The notes under the pieces are model-generated. The model was not told where the DNA came from and ran no database searches. It was given only the letters and a program-made list of their open reading frames with translations. A DNA stretch of 64,000 nt from Basidiobolus meristosporus CBS 931.73 (lineage: Eukaryota > Basidiobolomycota > Basidiobolomycetes > Basidiobolales > Basidiobolaceae): positions 62,001 to 126,000 of the forward strand of contig MCFE01000102.1 of the NCBI GenBank assembly GCA_002104905.1. Direction: 5' to 3'. Shown one piece after another: positions 1 through 12,857 of the stretch (positions are counted from its first letter, which is position 1; every line of letters begins with the position of its first letter). Position numbers and translations under genes: made by a program.

Positions 1-1680
1 GTGATCATTCCAGAATCAAATGCCTGGAGATCCAATTGGACAAGAAATAGCCCAAATTACTATATCAATGAGGTACAAACTTAGCCTATACCTATTCAGT
101 CCATATTGATGAACCCCAGACTGTAAAAGAGGCCCTAAATAGCCCTCAGACAAAGTTTTGGAGATCTGCAATGACTGAGGAATATCAGGCCCTGATGGAA
201 AATCAAACTTGGGACATAGTCAAATTACCAATCAACCAAAAATTAATTGGATGCAGATGGGTCTTCAAGACAAAATACAGGGCTGATGGTACATTGAAAG
301 ATACAAAGCAAGACTTGTAGCCAAAGGATACTCTCAAACAAAAGGACTTGCCTATACTGAGACCTTTGCACTGGTAGCCAAGGTTAATTCCATCAGATTA
401 ATATTGGTTATTGCAGCCAAATATAAGTTTTTATTCATCAAATGGATGTAAAAACAGCATTTTTGAATAGAGAACTTGATGAGGCCATGTATATGGACCA
501 GCCTGATGGGTTTGTTGACCAAGATAACCCCCATTTGGTCTGCAAGCTTAAAAAGTCACTATATGGTCTCAAACAATCACCAAGAGCCTGGAATTGCAAG
601 ATAGATTCATATTTGGAATCTTTGAGTTTCAAAAGGAGTAATGCTGACTATAGTATATACTATAAGCCAGATAGAGCAAATCCAGTTCTATTAGCTCTAT
701 ATGTGGATGATCTTATTATAGCCGCCAATAACCTAGAAACATTGGAAGAGACTAAATCCAGCCTATCTAAGGAGTTCAAGATGTCCAATCTAGGAGAACT
801 TAGTTACTACTTAGGGATTAAGTTCTCCATAGACAGAAGTACCCAGAATATCACCCTAAGCCAATCCAAGTATATTCAAGATATACTAAAGAAGTACAAA
901 ATGGAAGACTGTAAACCGGCAGCAACACCAATGGAGACAAACCTCAACTTGGTGAAAACGCAACCAAATCAAGAGAGCTTGGTGCCATCTAAAAGCCCTG
1001 ACTGTCCTTATCAATCTATGGTTGGCAGTCTGATGTTCCTCATGCCTGGAACATGTCCAGATATCTCATATTCAGTGGGAGTTGTCAGCCAACATAATCA
1101 GAACTATGGATCTGATCATATTGCAGCAGTTAGGCGGATTTTTAGATACCTAAAAGGAACTGCTGATATCTGCTTAAGATACACTTATAAGGATTCAGAA
1201 CAGGATCTTGTAGGATACTCAGATGCTGATTGGGGACAAAATTTAGAAGACAGAAGTTCCACCACTGGATAAATATTTCATTACTGTAAAGGAGCAATTT
1301 CATGGAATTCACGAAAGCAACCAACCATGGCACTTTCCACCACAGAGGCAGAGTATATGGCAGCCTGTGAAGCCACAAAAGAAGCAATGTGGCTAAGAAA
1401 ACTTTTTACAGATTTAGGCCTATGTCAAAAAATGCCTATTACTTTATTTCAAGATAATCAAGGATGTATTCAATTAAGTAGAAATTCAACTTTTCATGCT
1501 AGAACCAAGCACATTGATATTAGACATCATTTTATACATGAAGCTATAGAGAATAACTTGGTTAGCTTAGCTTACTGTCCTACAGATGAAATGATTGCAG
1601 ACATATTTACCAAACCATTAGCTAGAGACAAGTTTGAATATCTTAGGTCAAAATTAGGACTAGTCAGTATGAGCATTTAG
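1..1680 (+). pseudogene. Ty1/copia pol remnant (reverse transcriptase, RNase H)
   Basis: This is the 3' half of a copia polyprotein, cut by the window edge. The first 440 bases show integrase-to-RT linker sequence with frame breaks. An open stretch at 442-1272 carries the RT domain, including the catalytic YVDD box near 700-711 and the MDVKTAFLNRELDE motif. An in-frame TAA at 1270-1272 falls where the related copy at 44380 reads through. RNase H resumes at 1327-1680 with the DIRHHF and ADIFTKPL motifs and ends in TAG. It is closely similar to the pol of 37612-45161. The breaks make it inactive. Confidence 0.93.
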
Positions 1681-1691
1681 CCAAGTGGGAG

Positions 1692-2041
1692 TGTTGTAAA
1701 AATTCATATTTCCACCTAAATATTCACCTAACTTAGTCACTTAGATCATCACCTTCAAATCCTAGAGAATACTGACCGAAATTCCTTGTTGGGATTTACT
1801 TAGAATATTTTCACCAAAATACCAGGTACCCAGAACATGAAAATTTTCAAAGTTGTCGAAACAGCCCCAAACTTTGCCCACATGTTCTTAGGATCTTCCT
1901 TAACCTATTCTACGTGTTTGTTATGCCAAGACCAGGTAAAAGTAAAAATACTACTTTTACATTCAATAAATCATTAAGTGAAAACCACATAATCTACTTG
2001 TCCTCCCAATTGCTTCCAATATCTCCAAGACTCTTACAACA
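1692..2041 (+). repeat. copia 3' LTR (350 bp)
   Basis: It begins TGTTGTAAAAATT directly after a purine-rich tract (AAGTGGGAG) and ends CTCTTACAACA, giving the TGTTG...CAACA termini of LTRs. It matches the LTRs at 37612 and 44813-45161 over its whole length. Downstream sequence is the interior of a CACTA transposase, so this copia inserted into that element. Confidence 0.92.
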
Positions 2042-3845
2042 ATGTTTACCCTACCATACTGCAGAGAGAGTGTACAGAAGTCAGCATGCAATTGCAGCAA
2101 AGTTGCCAAGCTATAACAGATTGGCCAGCATATGGAATTAGAAACTGGATATACTTAAGATTGAGGGTATGTGTTGGAGCAAAAGCTTTCCACTGGGAGC
2201 AATGCATTTGCTTTTCAATAATATTGCTATACTGGTGACCAAGTTGTACAAGGGGCATTTCAGGCTAAATGAGTCCTTTGAGATATGTGAGGAACTTGAA
2301 AGGATTAGCAAGATATTACAGAGTATCTGCTACCCTAAGTACTTCTCATGGGCTCCAATCAACACTCATACACATATGAAACAATACAAGTGCAAGGACT
2401 GGATGAACTGGATATGTATATATTCAAGTGTCCTTTTGAAGCCATTTCTACCAAGAGTACATTGGAAGCATTGGGAGTCACATGTGGACAGTGTAGGAGT
2501 ATTTATCTAGAAGCAGATCACCAATGCCAACTTGATGCATCTACTGCTTTTATGCAGGGAGTTTGTGATGGGATTTTAGCAACTATACTACAAACATAAA
2601 GCTACACATATAGATCTCTGTCACAACTGTATTCATTCCTGACTCAATGTTGCTTAGTATGTTGAGAATATTGGGCCTTGCTTCACTTTTTGGGAGTTTC
2701 CTATGGAGCAGATATATGGGAAGAAAGAAAGATAAGTCAAGTTGCAGGTACTACCATATTCCAATCTTATCAAGAATACTACTTTCTGTCCATCATGGAT
2801 GTAATAAGTCAGCGCATGGAGGAGAGCCAGGAAGAGCTGGAAAATACAGAGGACAGATGTGCACATGGAGACACCTATGCCTTTGGCATTAAGAAGCTAA
2901 GCAGCCTTAATGTGTGGGTTATCAGTCAAGTAATGCAAAGATAGGTTAGGTTCAAGATGCAGCTATTTCTTTTTAGGAAAGCTTTACCAAAGTATGCCAG
3001 ATTTCTCTGGGTCACAAGCCAGTTTCTACACCACTCAATACAGAATTCTCACAGTCAAGAGCCGGAGTGCACCTATAAAGGGGACTAGAATCTGGCAGGG
3101 AGAAGGATTATATTGGCTAATTACCTAAAAGTTCCTTGCGGATATTCAGGAGGTATCAATGGCTGAAGCAGCAGCAACCAAGCATATGTTTGCAAGATGC
3201 AAGTGTTACCAGCAATACAAAATATATAGCAACTTTGCATGTATCACACAAAAAACCCTTAAGTTGACGTGATAGATGTATCTCAATTTGCACAGGTATA
3301 TGTGTTTGTGGTGGTTGGTAAGTTGGAGGCCATGGTTTTTTTATTCAAATCATATGTAGAATACCCAAGGTAGTAGTGGGTAAGCAAATAAAGAGGGGTG
3401 ATTCTACAGTAAAATATATGAGTTGCACAAGGGGAGGTAGAAAAAGGAAATGCCATTTGGTAAATTGCTATGGTAGCATCATACAGAACTAGCTGTAGGC
3501 CTCTATACTGCCATGACAATGCCATTAGAGGCTTAAAATGAGGCCATCAGAACACCATCAAAATTTTGCCATATAAGGCAACTGAATGTACTGGCCAGTT
3601 AAATACACTCAAAGAGTTGTAGAGTGCATTAAGACTGCAACAATGCTATGCACCCCTCATCAAAACACTGCCTAAACACAGTTAAGTTTTTAACTGTAAT
3701 TAGTGGCAAAATTAGCCAAATGCCACTGTGTTCCCTTTAAAGACCGTGTAGAGGGCCATTAATTCCAGGCTGCTGGTATTATAATGGTCTCCTGATGGCT
3801 GATTCAAATTGGATCCACCAATGGGACCAAATTATTTTCATAGAG
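2042..3845 (+). mobile_element. CACTA-like element, 3' half of Tnp2 transposase (plus strand)
   Basis: The reading frames here (fragmented by stops) match the C-terminal half of the Tnp2 transposase found in reverse orientation at 10426-12857, 18960-19980 and 32760-33660. Recognisable peptides include FLPRVHWKHWESHVD, IGPCFTFWEFPMEQ and MPDFSGSQASFYT. The sequence runs through the untranslated end to CCAAATTATTTTCATAGAG at 3827-3845, the inverted form of the terminus seen at 9949, 18504 and 32158. The 5' part is interrupted by the copia at 1-2041 and lies outside the window. Confidence 0.8.
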
Positions 3846-5537
3846 ATTTTGATTTTGGATCATAAATCCTGCCATGCCAGTTATTAATCTATTTGCACAT
3901 TCTGTTACTACATTTTGCTGTGGTGAGCAAAGTATAGTAGTCTCTTGCTTCATCCCATAAATTTTCAGAAGTGGATGAAGAGCTTTGAAGTATATTCTCA
4001 ACCATTGTCAGAGTGTATTTTCTTGATTTTTCATCAGTTTCTCTCTCCACCATGGCTTTAAACTCCCTGAACTTAAACAGAGCTTCTTCCTTTCTCTCCA
4101 TGAGGTGGACTCACATGTATCTTGTATAGACATCAATAAAAGTGATCAAATTCTTTATCCTGCCCAGGGAAAGATCTTGCATAGGTCCACAGAGGTCTGT
4201 GTGAAATAGATCTGGTATTTACTTAGTTTTGATTAACACTGAGCTCTTGCACAGTTATCTGGCTTGTTTCTCATATATGCAGGCTTCACAGTGCTCCAAA
4301 CTAGCTGGGAACCAATCTTTACCCTGGAAATTAGCTGATCTTTGATCATTTTGCACAAATAATCAAAATTGATATATCCAGATCTCCTGTGCCAAAAAAT
4401 TAGTGTTTCTTAAATGAAGTTACATATACTGCCTTAACAATATGATAGAATATAAGTGAACTTGTACTGACTCTTATCTCTGATACCCACAGCAAAATGA
4501 GCACCATTTTTATCAATGATCCTGCATCCAGAATTGTCAAAGCTGAAACTGAGTCCTTCTGCTATGGCTTTGCCTACACACTGTAAGTTCTTGGCTCTTT
4601 TTGGTATATATAGTATTTCTTTAAAGGTCATTGTATGGCTTTCTTCACTGCTTCTAAGGCTTACTTGGATAGTTCCTTCTCCCACTGCATCAACTGTTTG
4701 ATAGTCACCCATGAATACCCTTGTAATTGAAATTTCTTGATATTGGGTAAAAGGTTCCTATAGATGTGTGAAGTGCAGAGATGCTCCACAGTCAATATGC
4801 CACATCTGAGAGTCCTTCTTTAGGTCATATTTAGTGCATATATGAGCAGCCTATCTTTGGTTGTTTCAGCATTTTCACACTCAGGCTTTTCTGCTTACTG
4901 CCTCTCTGTTTGACACACCAGTCTTATATATGTCCTTTTCCTTTGCAGTAGTTGCAAAACAGGCTGCTATTGCTTTGATAGGATCTTGGATACCTCCTTT
5001 ATTGGTAAGCATTGCTGATTAAAGCATTTACTTCTTCCTTCCGGTTGGCACTTAATTTTCTTAATTCTTCATCAAATTGCCTTCCAGATATGTAATTTGA
5101 GGTCAAATCTACAGTTCTGGACTCCAGGGTGGATACAAGGCCCAGAAACATGTTTTTCAGGCTATTCAGGATGGTAATTATCACATCCGCATCAGTGGCT
5201 GGTATGTCCACAGTTTCCATCTCATCCACCAGCAGGGTAATCTGATAATTAGATTTTTCATTTCTTCTCCTGGTGAAACTTTTGTAGTAAATAATTTTTG
5301 TCTATGATACACCTCCTTGGCAGCTGAACATGACTGGTAGGTAGCTTTCAATGCTTTCCAGGCATTTGTTGCTGTTTTTGTACGTGCGCATTGAATTAGC
5401 AATTTTTCTTTAACATTAAGGCAAATACAGTTAAAGGTACTTTGTTCTTTCCTCTGGTACTGTAAGGCTTCCACTCCCATACTTTCAGGAGTGAATTCTT
5501 CTCCAATGACAGTATCAAGTGACAGCTTAGGGCTCAT
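3846..5537 (-). pseudogene. Ty1/copia gag-integrase remnant
   Basis: Read on the minus strand, this starts with gag (MSPKLSL at 5537) and passes through the CCHC region, protease region and pre-integrase to the integrase core, where peptides align with the copy at 39028-42000. Relative to that copy, gag lacks about 44 residues just after MSPKLSL, and frames break near 5200, 4990, 4430 and 4100. The 3' half (RT, RNase H, 3' LTR) is absent because a CACTA element abuts at 3845. Confidence 0.9.
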
Positions 5538-5542
5538 AGTCC

Positions 5543-5870
5543 AAAGTAAGAGTCTGGTAGATACTGGAAGTGATTAGAGAACATGTAGATATTGTAGTTT
5601 TTGCTCAATAATTGATTGAATGTAAAAGTAAAATTTATACTTTACATTGTCCTGGCACAACAAACATGTAATATATGCTTATGAAGGTCCAAAGAACTGT
5701 TTGGACAACTTTGGGAACTTTTGTGTAGTGGGTAACTGATGGTTTGGTAAACATATTATAAAAAAATTGCAACATGGAACTTGATCAGTACTCCCCATGA
5801 TTGGTATGTAATAATCTAAGTGGCTAAGCTAGGTGAATATTTGGGTGGAATTACAAGCTTTTAGAACACA
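5543..5870 (-). repeat. copia 5' LTR, minus orientation
   Basis: This matches the 349-bp copia LTR in reverse orientation but is clearly more diverged than the other copies. On the minus strand it starts TGTGTTCTAA at 5870. It ends beside the gag start codon at 5537, where the youngest copy has the primer-binding region GGTTATGAGCCC. The outer edge abuts Tnp2 coding sequence at 5871, so the copia inserted into the CACTA element. Confidence 0.82.
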
Positions 5871-7246
5871 ATTGAGCTTCACAGTATTTATTGGACTGCA
5901 TGAGCTTCATTAGGCATTGAATCATAGCAATATATCTGGAGTGTGAACAATATTTCCCTCCCATGGAGGAGGACTACCAATAAGTTGTACACCTTGAAAT
6001 GGTGGCATTTTCTGCTTTGAATGCCATACAACTGTTAATGCATGCTGATTTCAGGGCAATCTCTGGGTTATTAGTTGTCAGAAGAATGATGGTTATCCAT
6101 TTGTACCAATAACATGGTAAATTGGAATCTGGAAAGATTATTGTAGGAAGTAGCAGTAAGAAATCAAAGACCCAATTAGTGATATTGGTGGAAGTACACC
6201 ACTTCTGTAGGCACAACTTTGCATCAATTACTAATAAGTGTATTACTGGGATTATTTGACTCCATAAAGTATCCTTAGCATTATCTCCATGGGTGTTGTC
6301 ATACCACATATTGGGATTTTACTGGTCTCATGCATGATACTGATGTGAGTGAAGATGGGCTTACAAACAATTGGCTATTCTTCTACTTTTGAGCTATTGC
6401 TATAAACACCATATCTAGAAGACTCTAGTGAGCTAACAGGTGCCATCAACTCACCTGACTCACTTTGTGCATGGGAAAAAGTATGGCTATATCCATTATA
6501 CACATATCAAGTACTTGCAAGATAATGTTTGTACAATAATGACTGATGAATGTCCAAATACAATTTATGTGGCAACACACTGGCCAAGCTCCTTGTAGCA
6601 CTATCCCCTAAGAAAAAGAGCTAAGAAAAGACCAGCAAAATTCCATTGTAATATCAGTTGAATTCCAAGTTTGTCAATATTGCCAACTCCCAATATCTCT
6701 GTTGTTAGCTTATGAGCAGGCAAGCAAATAACCTCTACAGGAGGAGACTAGGCCAACTGCCATCCATATCAAATTTAGTATTAGCTGCCTATTACTTACA
6801 TCAAAAATTGCATTTGAAATTCTGAACCAGAATCACCAGCTGAATACCAAGAAAATACCATTAGAATACCAGCAGAATACCAGCTGAAAATCAAATGAAT
6901 TCTAAGTTTGAGATTTCTCATGGGGTATGTATATTGCTGGCATAATTCATGGCAAAGCAACTTGGTACAGTAGCCACATGGTCTTTTTCCCTTCCCTTAT
7001 CACATTGTGTCAAAAAGTCTGGTCTTTGGGGCAATCAGCTTGAAACTCACAAATGTAATATTAACATATCCAATTTTTGTCTATATTCATGTGGGTTTGA
7101 GACAGTTTTATATTTGCATCATCACACCTACATTGATGTAGGATGCAGTAATGGTCAGACATAGTAGGTATTTTAAATACAGCTGAGACCCCACCTACAC
7201 ATGCTTATGTACACCATTTCCCCTTTGATACAACTCACTTCTATAT
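5871..7246 (-). pseudogene. Tnp2 transposase N-terminal remnant (CACTA copy 4)
   Basis: Minus-strand fragments (for example WYKWITIILLTTNNPE and SCMAFKAENATISR at 5974-6309) correspond to the N-terminal half of the Tnp2 ORF at 14124-15020. The zinc-finger region around 6950-7010 is recognisable but lacks the cysteines. Compared with the other copies, about 330 bp (roughly 6610-6940) is extra; it contains short repeats of GAATACCAGC and I do not recognise it. The start codon seen in the other copies is lost. The divergent partner ORF2 follows on the opposite strand. Confidence 0.75.
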
Positions 7247-7829
7247 ATGCCACAACAAATAAAGCAAAGTTATCTAGTTCCCAACCAAAGCCCACTGCAA
7301 ACAGCAGCAGAAAGCAGTTGGGAAACTGCATGCTTTGATATTCAGTGCAACAAGCAGCAATATATCCAAAAGAGTCATGTTGACAGTGTGCCCACTAATG
7401 GTAACAAAGTGGATTCTTCAGGCTCTTATTCAAGTATGAGTACTTAAATCTCTGCATAGTTGCAAGCTGATCAGGATGCTCAGGCAGAGGAGAATATAGC
7501 CCACAATCTAGCATGATATCATCTTAATGCCAGCATATCATGGGACTATCAGGAACTCAAGGCCAAGCAGAGTGCCCATTATTTGCTCCATGAGTACTAC
7601 TCTGGATTCAAGCAAGCAGGCAATATTTGGGCCTGCATTTGTATGCTAAGAAGGCATCTTAACAACAGCAGAATCTATCAAAAGCAGAAGAACAAGGATG
7701 CCACAACTGAAAAACAGCAACTGCCTTAAGTGCCCATCAAAAGAAGGGCTGAATGCTTTAAACAAGCAGAAAACAAGCATTAGGTTACCAGAAAGTGCTA
7801 GTAAGGGACAAGCAGGCAGCAACAGATCT
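7247..7829 (+). pseudogene. CACTA ORF2 remnant (copy 4)
   Basis: ATG at 7247 opens a 66-residue frame (MPQQIKQSYLVPN...) aligning with the N-terminus of ORF2 at 35093 and 21746. After a stop, a decayed frame continues through the conserved ELKAKQ and HEYYSGFKQA region into the beginning of the 69-residue repeat. A large internal segment is missing. It ends where a second CACTA terminus begins at 7830. Confidence 0.7.
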
Positions 7830-8499
7830 CTCTATGAGAGATAATTTGGTGCTGTGGGTGGATCCAATCAGGATCCAGTTAGGAGACTTTAATAATACCA
7901 GCAGCTTAGAGTTAATTACGCTCCACACAATCTAATTATGGGATCACAATGGTGTTTGTCCAATTTTATTGACCAATAAAGTTAAAAAATCACATTGATT
8001 GATTGGAGTTCCAACAAGAGTTGCATGGCATTTTTGCGGTCTTTATGTGCTCTACAACCATTTTGGGTGGATCTAACCAGCCAGTACAGCCAGTTACCTT
8101 ATATGGCAAAAAGGTTGATGGTACTATGATGGCCTCATTACAAGCCACTATTGGCAAATTAAAAGCAGTATAGCAGCCTACAATTAGCTCTATATAGTGC
8201 TACTGTGCCAATTTACCAAATGGTATTTCCTTTTTCTACCTCCCCTTGTGCAACTCATATATTCCTCTGTAGAATCACCCCTCTGTGTTTGTTTACACAC
8301 TACAATCTTGGGTATTCTGCATATAGTTTGAATCAAAAAATACAATGGCCTCCCACTTACCAACCCTTACAAACACACACACCTGCCACAAGTTGAATAC
8401 TTCTATCATCTCAACTTTATGGCTTTTTAATGTGATACTTCCAAAGTTGCTATACCTTGTACTGCTGGTAACATATACATCTTGCAAACATATACCTGA
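7830..8499 (-). mobile_element. CACTA terminal fragment with Tnp2 3' end
   Basis: It begins with CTCTATGAGAGATAATTTGG, a diverged form of the CACTA terminus, and follows the untranslated end and far C-terminal part of Tnp2 as seen at 9949-10620 and 32158-32820. At about 8500 it switches abruptly to Ty3/gypsy integrase sequence, so the rest of the element is missing. The terminus lies within ORF2 of the neighbouring CACTA copy, which indicates one CACTA copy nested in another. Confidence 0.7.
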
Positions 8500-9556
8500 T
8501 TAGTTGAAATATTGCTTGTGTAATAGTGGCAGCATAGTGATATGGGATAGCTTTGAGGAAGACAAACATGTGCAGACATCCACAATTACAAAGAGGTAGT
8601 GAATACCATCATCACCAGTGGTGAAAGATCCAGCTAGCTCACTTGAAATATAGTCCATAGGAAGGCTGGCATGGTTGAGACTCAAAGAGTGAGATCCATA
8701 ATGGCTGATATTGCAAAGTTGACATTCTCTGCAAGATTTGACAAGTTTGAGGCAGTCAGCTTTGATATTTGGCTAGTGATATCTGTCAAAGTGTAGCTTC
8801 TTTGTAAGTGTGTCAGCTCTAAAGTGGGCAAGTAAGTGACTCCTCTATAGCAATGTTTTCCTTTCATCTGCATGTGGGATTTTCCATTTTGCTGAATCTG
8901 GCTGTTGAATCACCTTGGAAGTGGAAGTTAGTTTACTGATTATATCAGCAATCACATGTCCCTCCCCAGGTGAAGTCAGGAAAAGTCCTGAAAGGTGGCC
9001 AGGCAAGATGTTGAGAATTCCTGTTCAATGAATAACTGTATATTTGTACTCAATTAGATTATTAAGCAAGTTGATTAGCATTGAAGTAAGAGTCTTTTGA
9101 GTGTCAATAGAAACAAGGGCTTAGTGGTAAGTGTTCAATGAAGAGGGCTACCCCCTAGATACTGGCAAAACTTCTTTAAGGCAAAGTCTATGGCAAGTAC
9201 ATCCTTCTTGGTGTTGGAGTAGCTTCTATCAGCAGGTTGTAGGGATCTTAAATGAAAAGAGATCCAGTGAGGTAGATCTTGGTTTTTATCCTAGTACAGA
9301 ATAGCTCCTGACCCAACATTTGATGCATCTGTAGCAACAGCAAAGGTTGTAGTAAAGTCTGGGTAGAATAAGATGGGTGCCTAGGGGTGCAATTGGCAGA
9401 GTGACTCAAATGCTTGGCCATAAGTCTGGTTTCAGGCTAAGGGGAGATCAGGGCAATGGCATAATGCATGCAAAGGGGCACTCAATGAAGACATCATATG
9501 AGTTCCATCAAATAGTTGAATACTCCAAGATAATGCTGAAGCTGCTTAGTGTCATG
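8500..9556 (-). pseudogene. Ty3/gypsy pol remnant (RT connection, RNase H, integrase)
   Basis: On the minus strand, frames broken by stops read in the order RT connection (LGVFNYL near 9530), RNase H (VATDASNVGSGAILY near 9330, HWISFHLRSLQPADRSYSN near 9260), the integrase zinc-binding region (CRECQLCNISHYGSHS near 8710) and the start of the integrase core (PMDYISSELAGSF, YLFVIVDVCT near 8620-8560). The first core aspartate is visible; the rest of the core is absent. Multiple frameshifts make it inactive. Confidence 0.8.
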
Positions 9557-9948
9557 GTAGGGCAATCATACTTCCCACAGACAAGTTTATCCATATAGCT
9601 ATAATGCTACATGTATTCATATTTTATCTTATCAGTATCATCCCATCATTGTTTGCCCCAACTATTTGTATTACTCCAATACTAAGTATAACCAGATTGG
9701 TTATCACCATTTGTTATCCTACATGTTATTCAGCTTTGTAAACACCAGATGTATCTACAATTGGCAAGTACCCACATAATTACCAATGACAGATGACCAA
9801 GGTCTGTGTAACCATCCCTACTATTGAAATACCATAAATGGTATCTCTTTGTTATATGTGCCTCAGAATACTTATCCCTGAATGGTGGGATGTGCTGTGC
9901 TTTCTGGAACCTTCCAGGACATACTTAGAGTATTTTAGCTTGTAGTGA
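9557..9948 (+). repeat. gypsy LTR, 5' portion, split by CACTA-1
   Basis: From TGGTAGGGCAATCATACTTC, this diverged copy parallels the first 400 bp of the 1.06-kb LTRs at 37803 and 31029, including the conserved CAAGTACCCA and GTGCTGTGC segments. It stops at GCTTGTAGTGA (9948), and the matching continuation TGATGTCATCAAG is found at 18007 after the 8-kb CACTA element. Confidence 0.75.
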
Positions 9949-11254
9949 CCCTATGAAAAATAATTTGGTACCACAGGTGGGTCCAATCAAGATCAGCCAT
10001 CAGCATCCCATTGAGAGACCGTAATGATACCAGCAGCTTGGAATTACTTTCCCTTGTGACAATCTTATGACGGGATCATGATGGTGTTTTGCTAATTTTA
10101 AAACCAAACAAAGGGATAAAACTTGATGATATTTTATTTGTGCTGTGACAATATTTGCATGGTATTGTTGCGGTCTTTTAGCACTCTATAACTATTTTGA
10201 GTGGATCAAGTCAGCCAGGACATCCAATTGCCCAATATGGCAAGAAGCCTGATGGTATTTGGATAGCCTCACAGCAAGATTTAAATGGCATTATATTGGT
10301 AGTATGATGGCCTACCACTGGTTCTGCATAATGCTACAGTACCAATTTACCAAATGGTATTTCCTTTTTCTACCTCCCCTTGTGCAATTCATATATTCCA
10401 CTGTAAATTCACTGCTCTTTATTTCTTACTCGCTACTACCTTGGATATTCCAGATACAGTTTGAATCAAAAAAAACTAAGGCCTCCTGCTTATTAACCTC
10501 TACAAACGCACACACCTGCCACAATTTACATACTTCTATCACCTCAACTGCATGGCTTTTTTGTGTGATACTTGCAAAGCTGTCATACACCTTGCACTGC
10601 TGGTAACATATAAATCTTGCAAATGTATGCTTGGTTGTTGCCACTTCTGCTATGAATACCTCCTGAATATCTGCAAAGAACTTCTTTGTATGTAGCCAAT
10701 ATATTCCTTTGGCCTGCTGGATTCCAGTCCCCCTCATAGGTGTGCTCTGGCTTTTGTTTGTAGGAATTCTGTATTGATTAGTGTAGAAGTTGGCTTGTGG
10801 CCATTCAAAATCTGGCATACCTTGGCAGAGTTTTCCTGATAAAAATTAGTTGCTTATTGCACCCAACGCAACTTTGCATTACTTGACTGATTACCCACAC
10901 ATTAGGGCGGCTTAGCTTCTTAATGCCATAGGCATAGGTGTCTCCATGTACACATCTGTCCTCAGTATTTTCCAACTCTTTCTGGCTGTCCTCCATGTGT
11001 CAACTCATCACATTCATGACAAACTTGAAGGTAATATTCTTGATAAGATTGGGATATGGTAGTACCTGCAACTTGACTTGTCTTCCTATCTCCCCAAACA
11101 TTTGCTCTAAGGGAAACTCCCAAAAGTTGAAGCAAGGCCCAATATTCTCAACACACCAAGCAAGATGGAGTAGAGAATGGATACAGTAGCAGCAGAGATC
11201 TACACATTGAGCTTTATGTTTGTAGTATAGCCACTCAAATCCCATTACAAACTC

Positions 11255-12495
11255 TGTGGTAATGAAAAGTATTCCATTACTACAATATCTCAAAACCAAT
11301 ATTGCACTCATTTCTTTATTTTGCTTTTTGCTATTGTAACACACAGGTGAAAGATCAAGAATTTACAACTTTGAAGGAAAAATATTCCAGACCCTGACAA
11401 GCAATCCACCCAAGAATATTATGACATACAGAACATGCAGTAGCCAACATATGTTTCAATTACAGCTCATTTGAAGCAGTACTTAAGGAGTTATGACCAG
11501 AAGAGTCCAACTATTATATATACAAGGCCACTATTGCTAGGATTACTATGGTGACTTTGATTGTGTGTAACTTTTGAACCAGCCAACCAAATCATGTGAA
11601 GCTTTAACAGGTACTGCACCTATGTCTGATCTGCGCCACTGCAAAGTTTTAGTATTGTATTATTTGTATTGCTTGCACAATTGCAAAAAACTATGATCCT
11701 TCAGAAATCTTGTATATATGACTTCCCCAGCTGAAAAATAAAAGAGAGCCTCTCTTTCCAGAATCTCCACACTACAATTACAAGCTTAAAGGCTATAAGA
11801 CTTCCCCTGCATCACTTGCACTGTTGAGTATTCTGACTTTGATAGGTACTACATCAGTAAGGAGACTGCAAAGCTCACAAGAATCCAATCTAGGTTTTAC
11901 AAGAAACTACCACTTTTCTGCTGGAAAAGTCCCCTCCAAGAAACCCCTTTACTCTAAAGACACCCCTTTAGTCTAAAGACCCCTTTAGAGACCCCTTTAG
12001 AGACCCCTTCAAGAAACCCCCTTACTCTAAAGAAGCCCATTTAGGCACCCCTTTGGTGTAAAGTCCACTTTAGAGACCACTACAAGGAGCCCCTTTACGC
12101 TAAAGACACCCCTTTACACACCCCTTTAGGTCTAATGACCCCTTTAGAGACATCTACAACACACCCCTATAGATTAAAGGGGGGTTCAGAGTTTCCATAT
12201 TAGGAAATATCTTCTCAGAAAGGAAAGTGATTTACAAATAAGGAAAGGTTACTATAAAAGTAAATAAGCCCATTAGTCAACAGAAGGTCAGAACACTGCT
12301 GTAGAAATGAGTAACACTGCCTATAGTATATTTTGAACCTAAGATTGAGGATATTTGTGAAAGTTATGTCTTCTACTGGTATATCAAACTCCCAATAAAC
12401 TATTTCAGTATCAGCATAATGGAAGTTGTAGTATATCATTGATTAGCCTCTACATTGTAGAACAAGCCCCAAACTAATCATAATACAACACAACA
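11255..12495. repeat. 1.24-kb TG...CA insertion, probable solo LTR
   Basis: This sequence interrupts Tnp2 between two segments that are contiguous at 19660 and 33460. It starts TGTGGTAATG, ends CACAACA, and is flanked by ACTC on both sides (11251-11254 and 12496-12499). TG...CA ends with a 4-bp duplication suggest a solo LTR. No coding frame is convincing, and no second copy of the full sequence is present in the window, so the family is unknown. Confidence 0.65.
11935..12185. repeat. degenerate C/T-rich tandem repeat
   Basis: About 250 bp made of imperfect iterations of ACCCCTTTAGACTAAAGA-like units, including several copies of ACCCCTTTAGAGACCCC. The units contain short inverted arms (CTTTAG...CTAAAG), so single strands could form small hairpins. 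It lies wholly inside the 11255-12495 insertion. Confidence 0.8.
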
Positions 12496-12857
12496 ACTCC
12501 TTACACAACAGCTGCAGATGTGTCAAGTTGGCATTGGTGATCTGCATTGGGATAAATATTCCTACAATGTCCAAATATGACTCCCAATGATTCCAATGTA
12601 CTCTTGGTAGGAATGGCCTCAGAAGGCCACCTGAATAAATAGATATCCAGTGCATCCAGTCTCCGCATTTGAATAGTTGCATATGCACATGAATAGTATT
12701 TGGAGCCTGTGAGGAGTACTTAGGGTAGCAGATACTCTGTAATATCTTGCCAATTCTTTCAAATTTCTCCAGTATCTCAAAGGGCACATTTAGCTTGTAA
12801 TGCCCAATGTACAACCTTGTCATCAGTATAGAGGTATTGTTGAAAAGCAAATGCATT

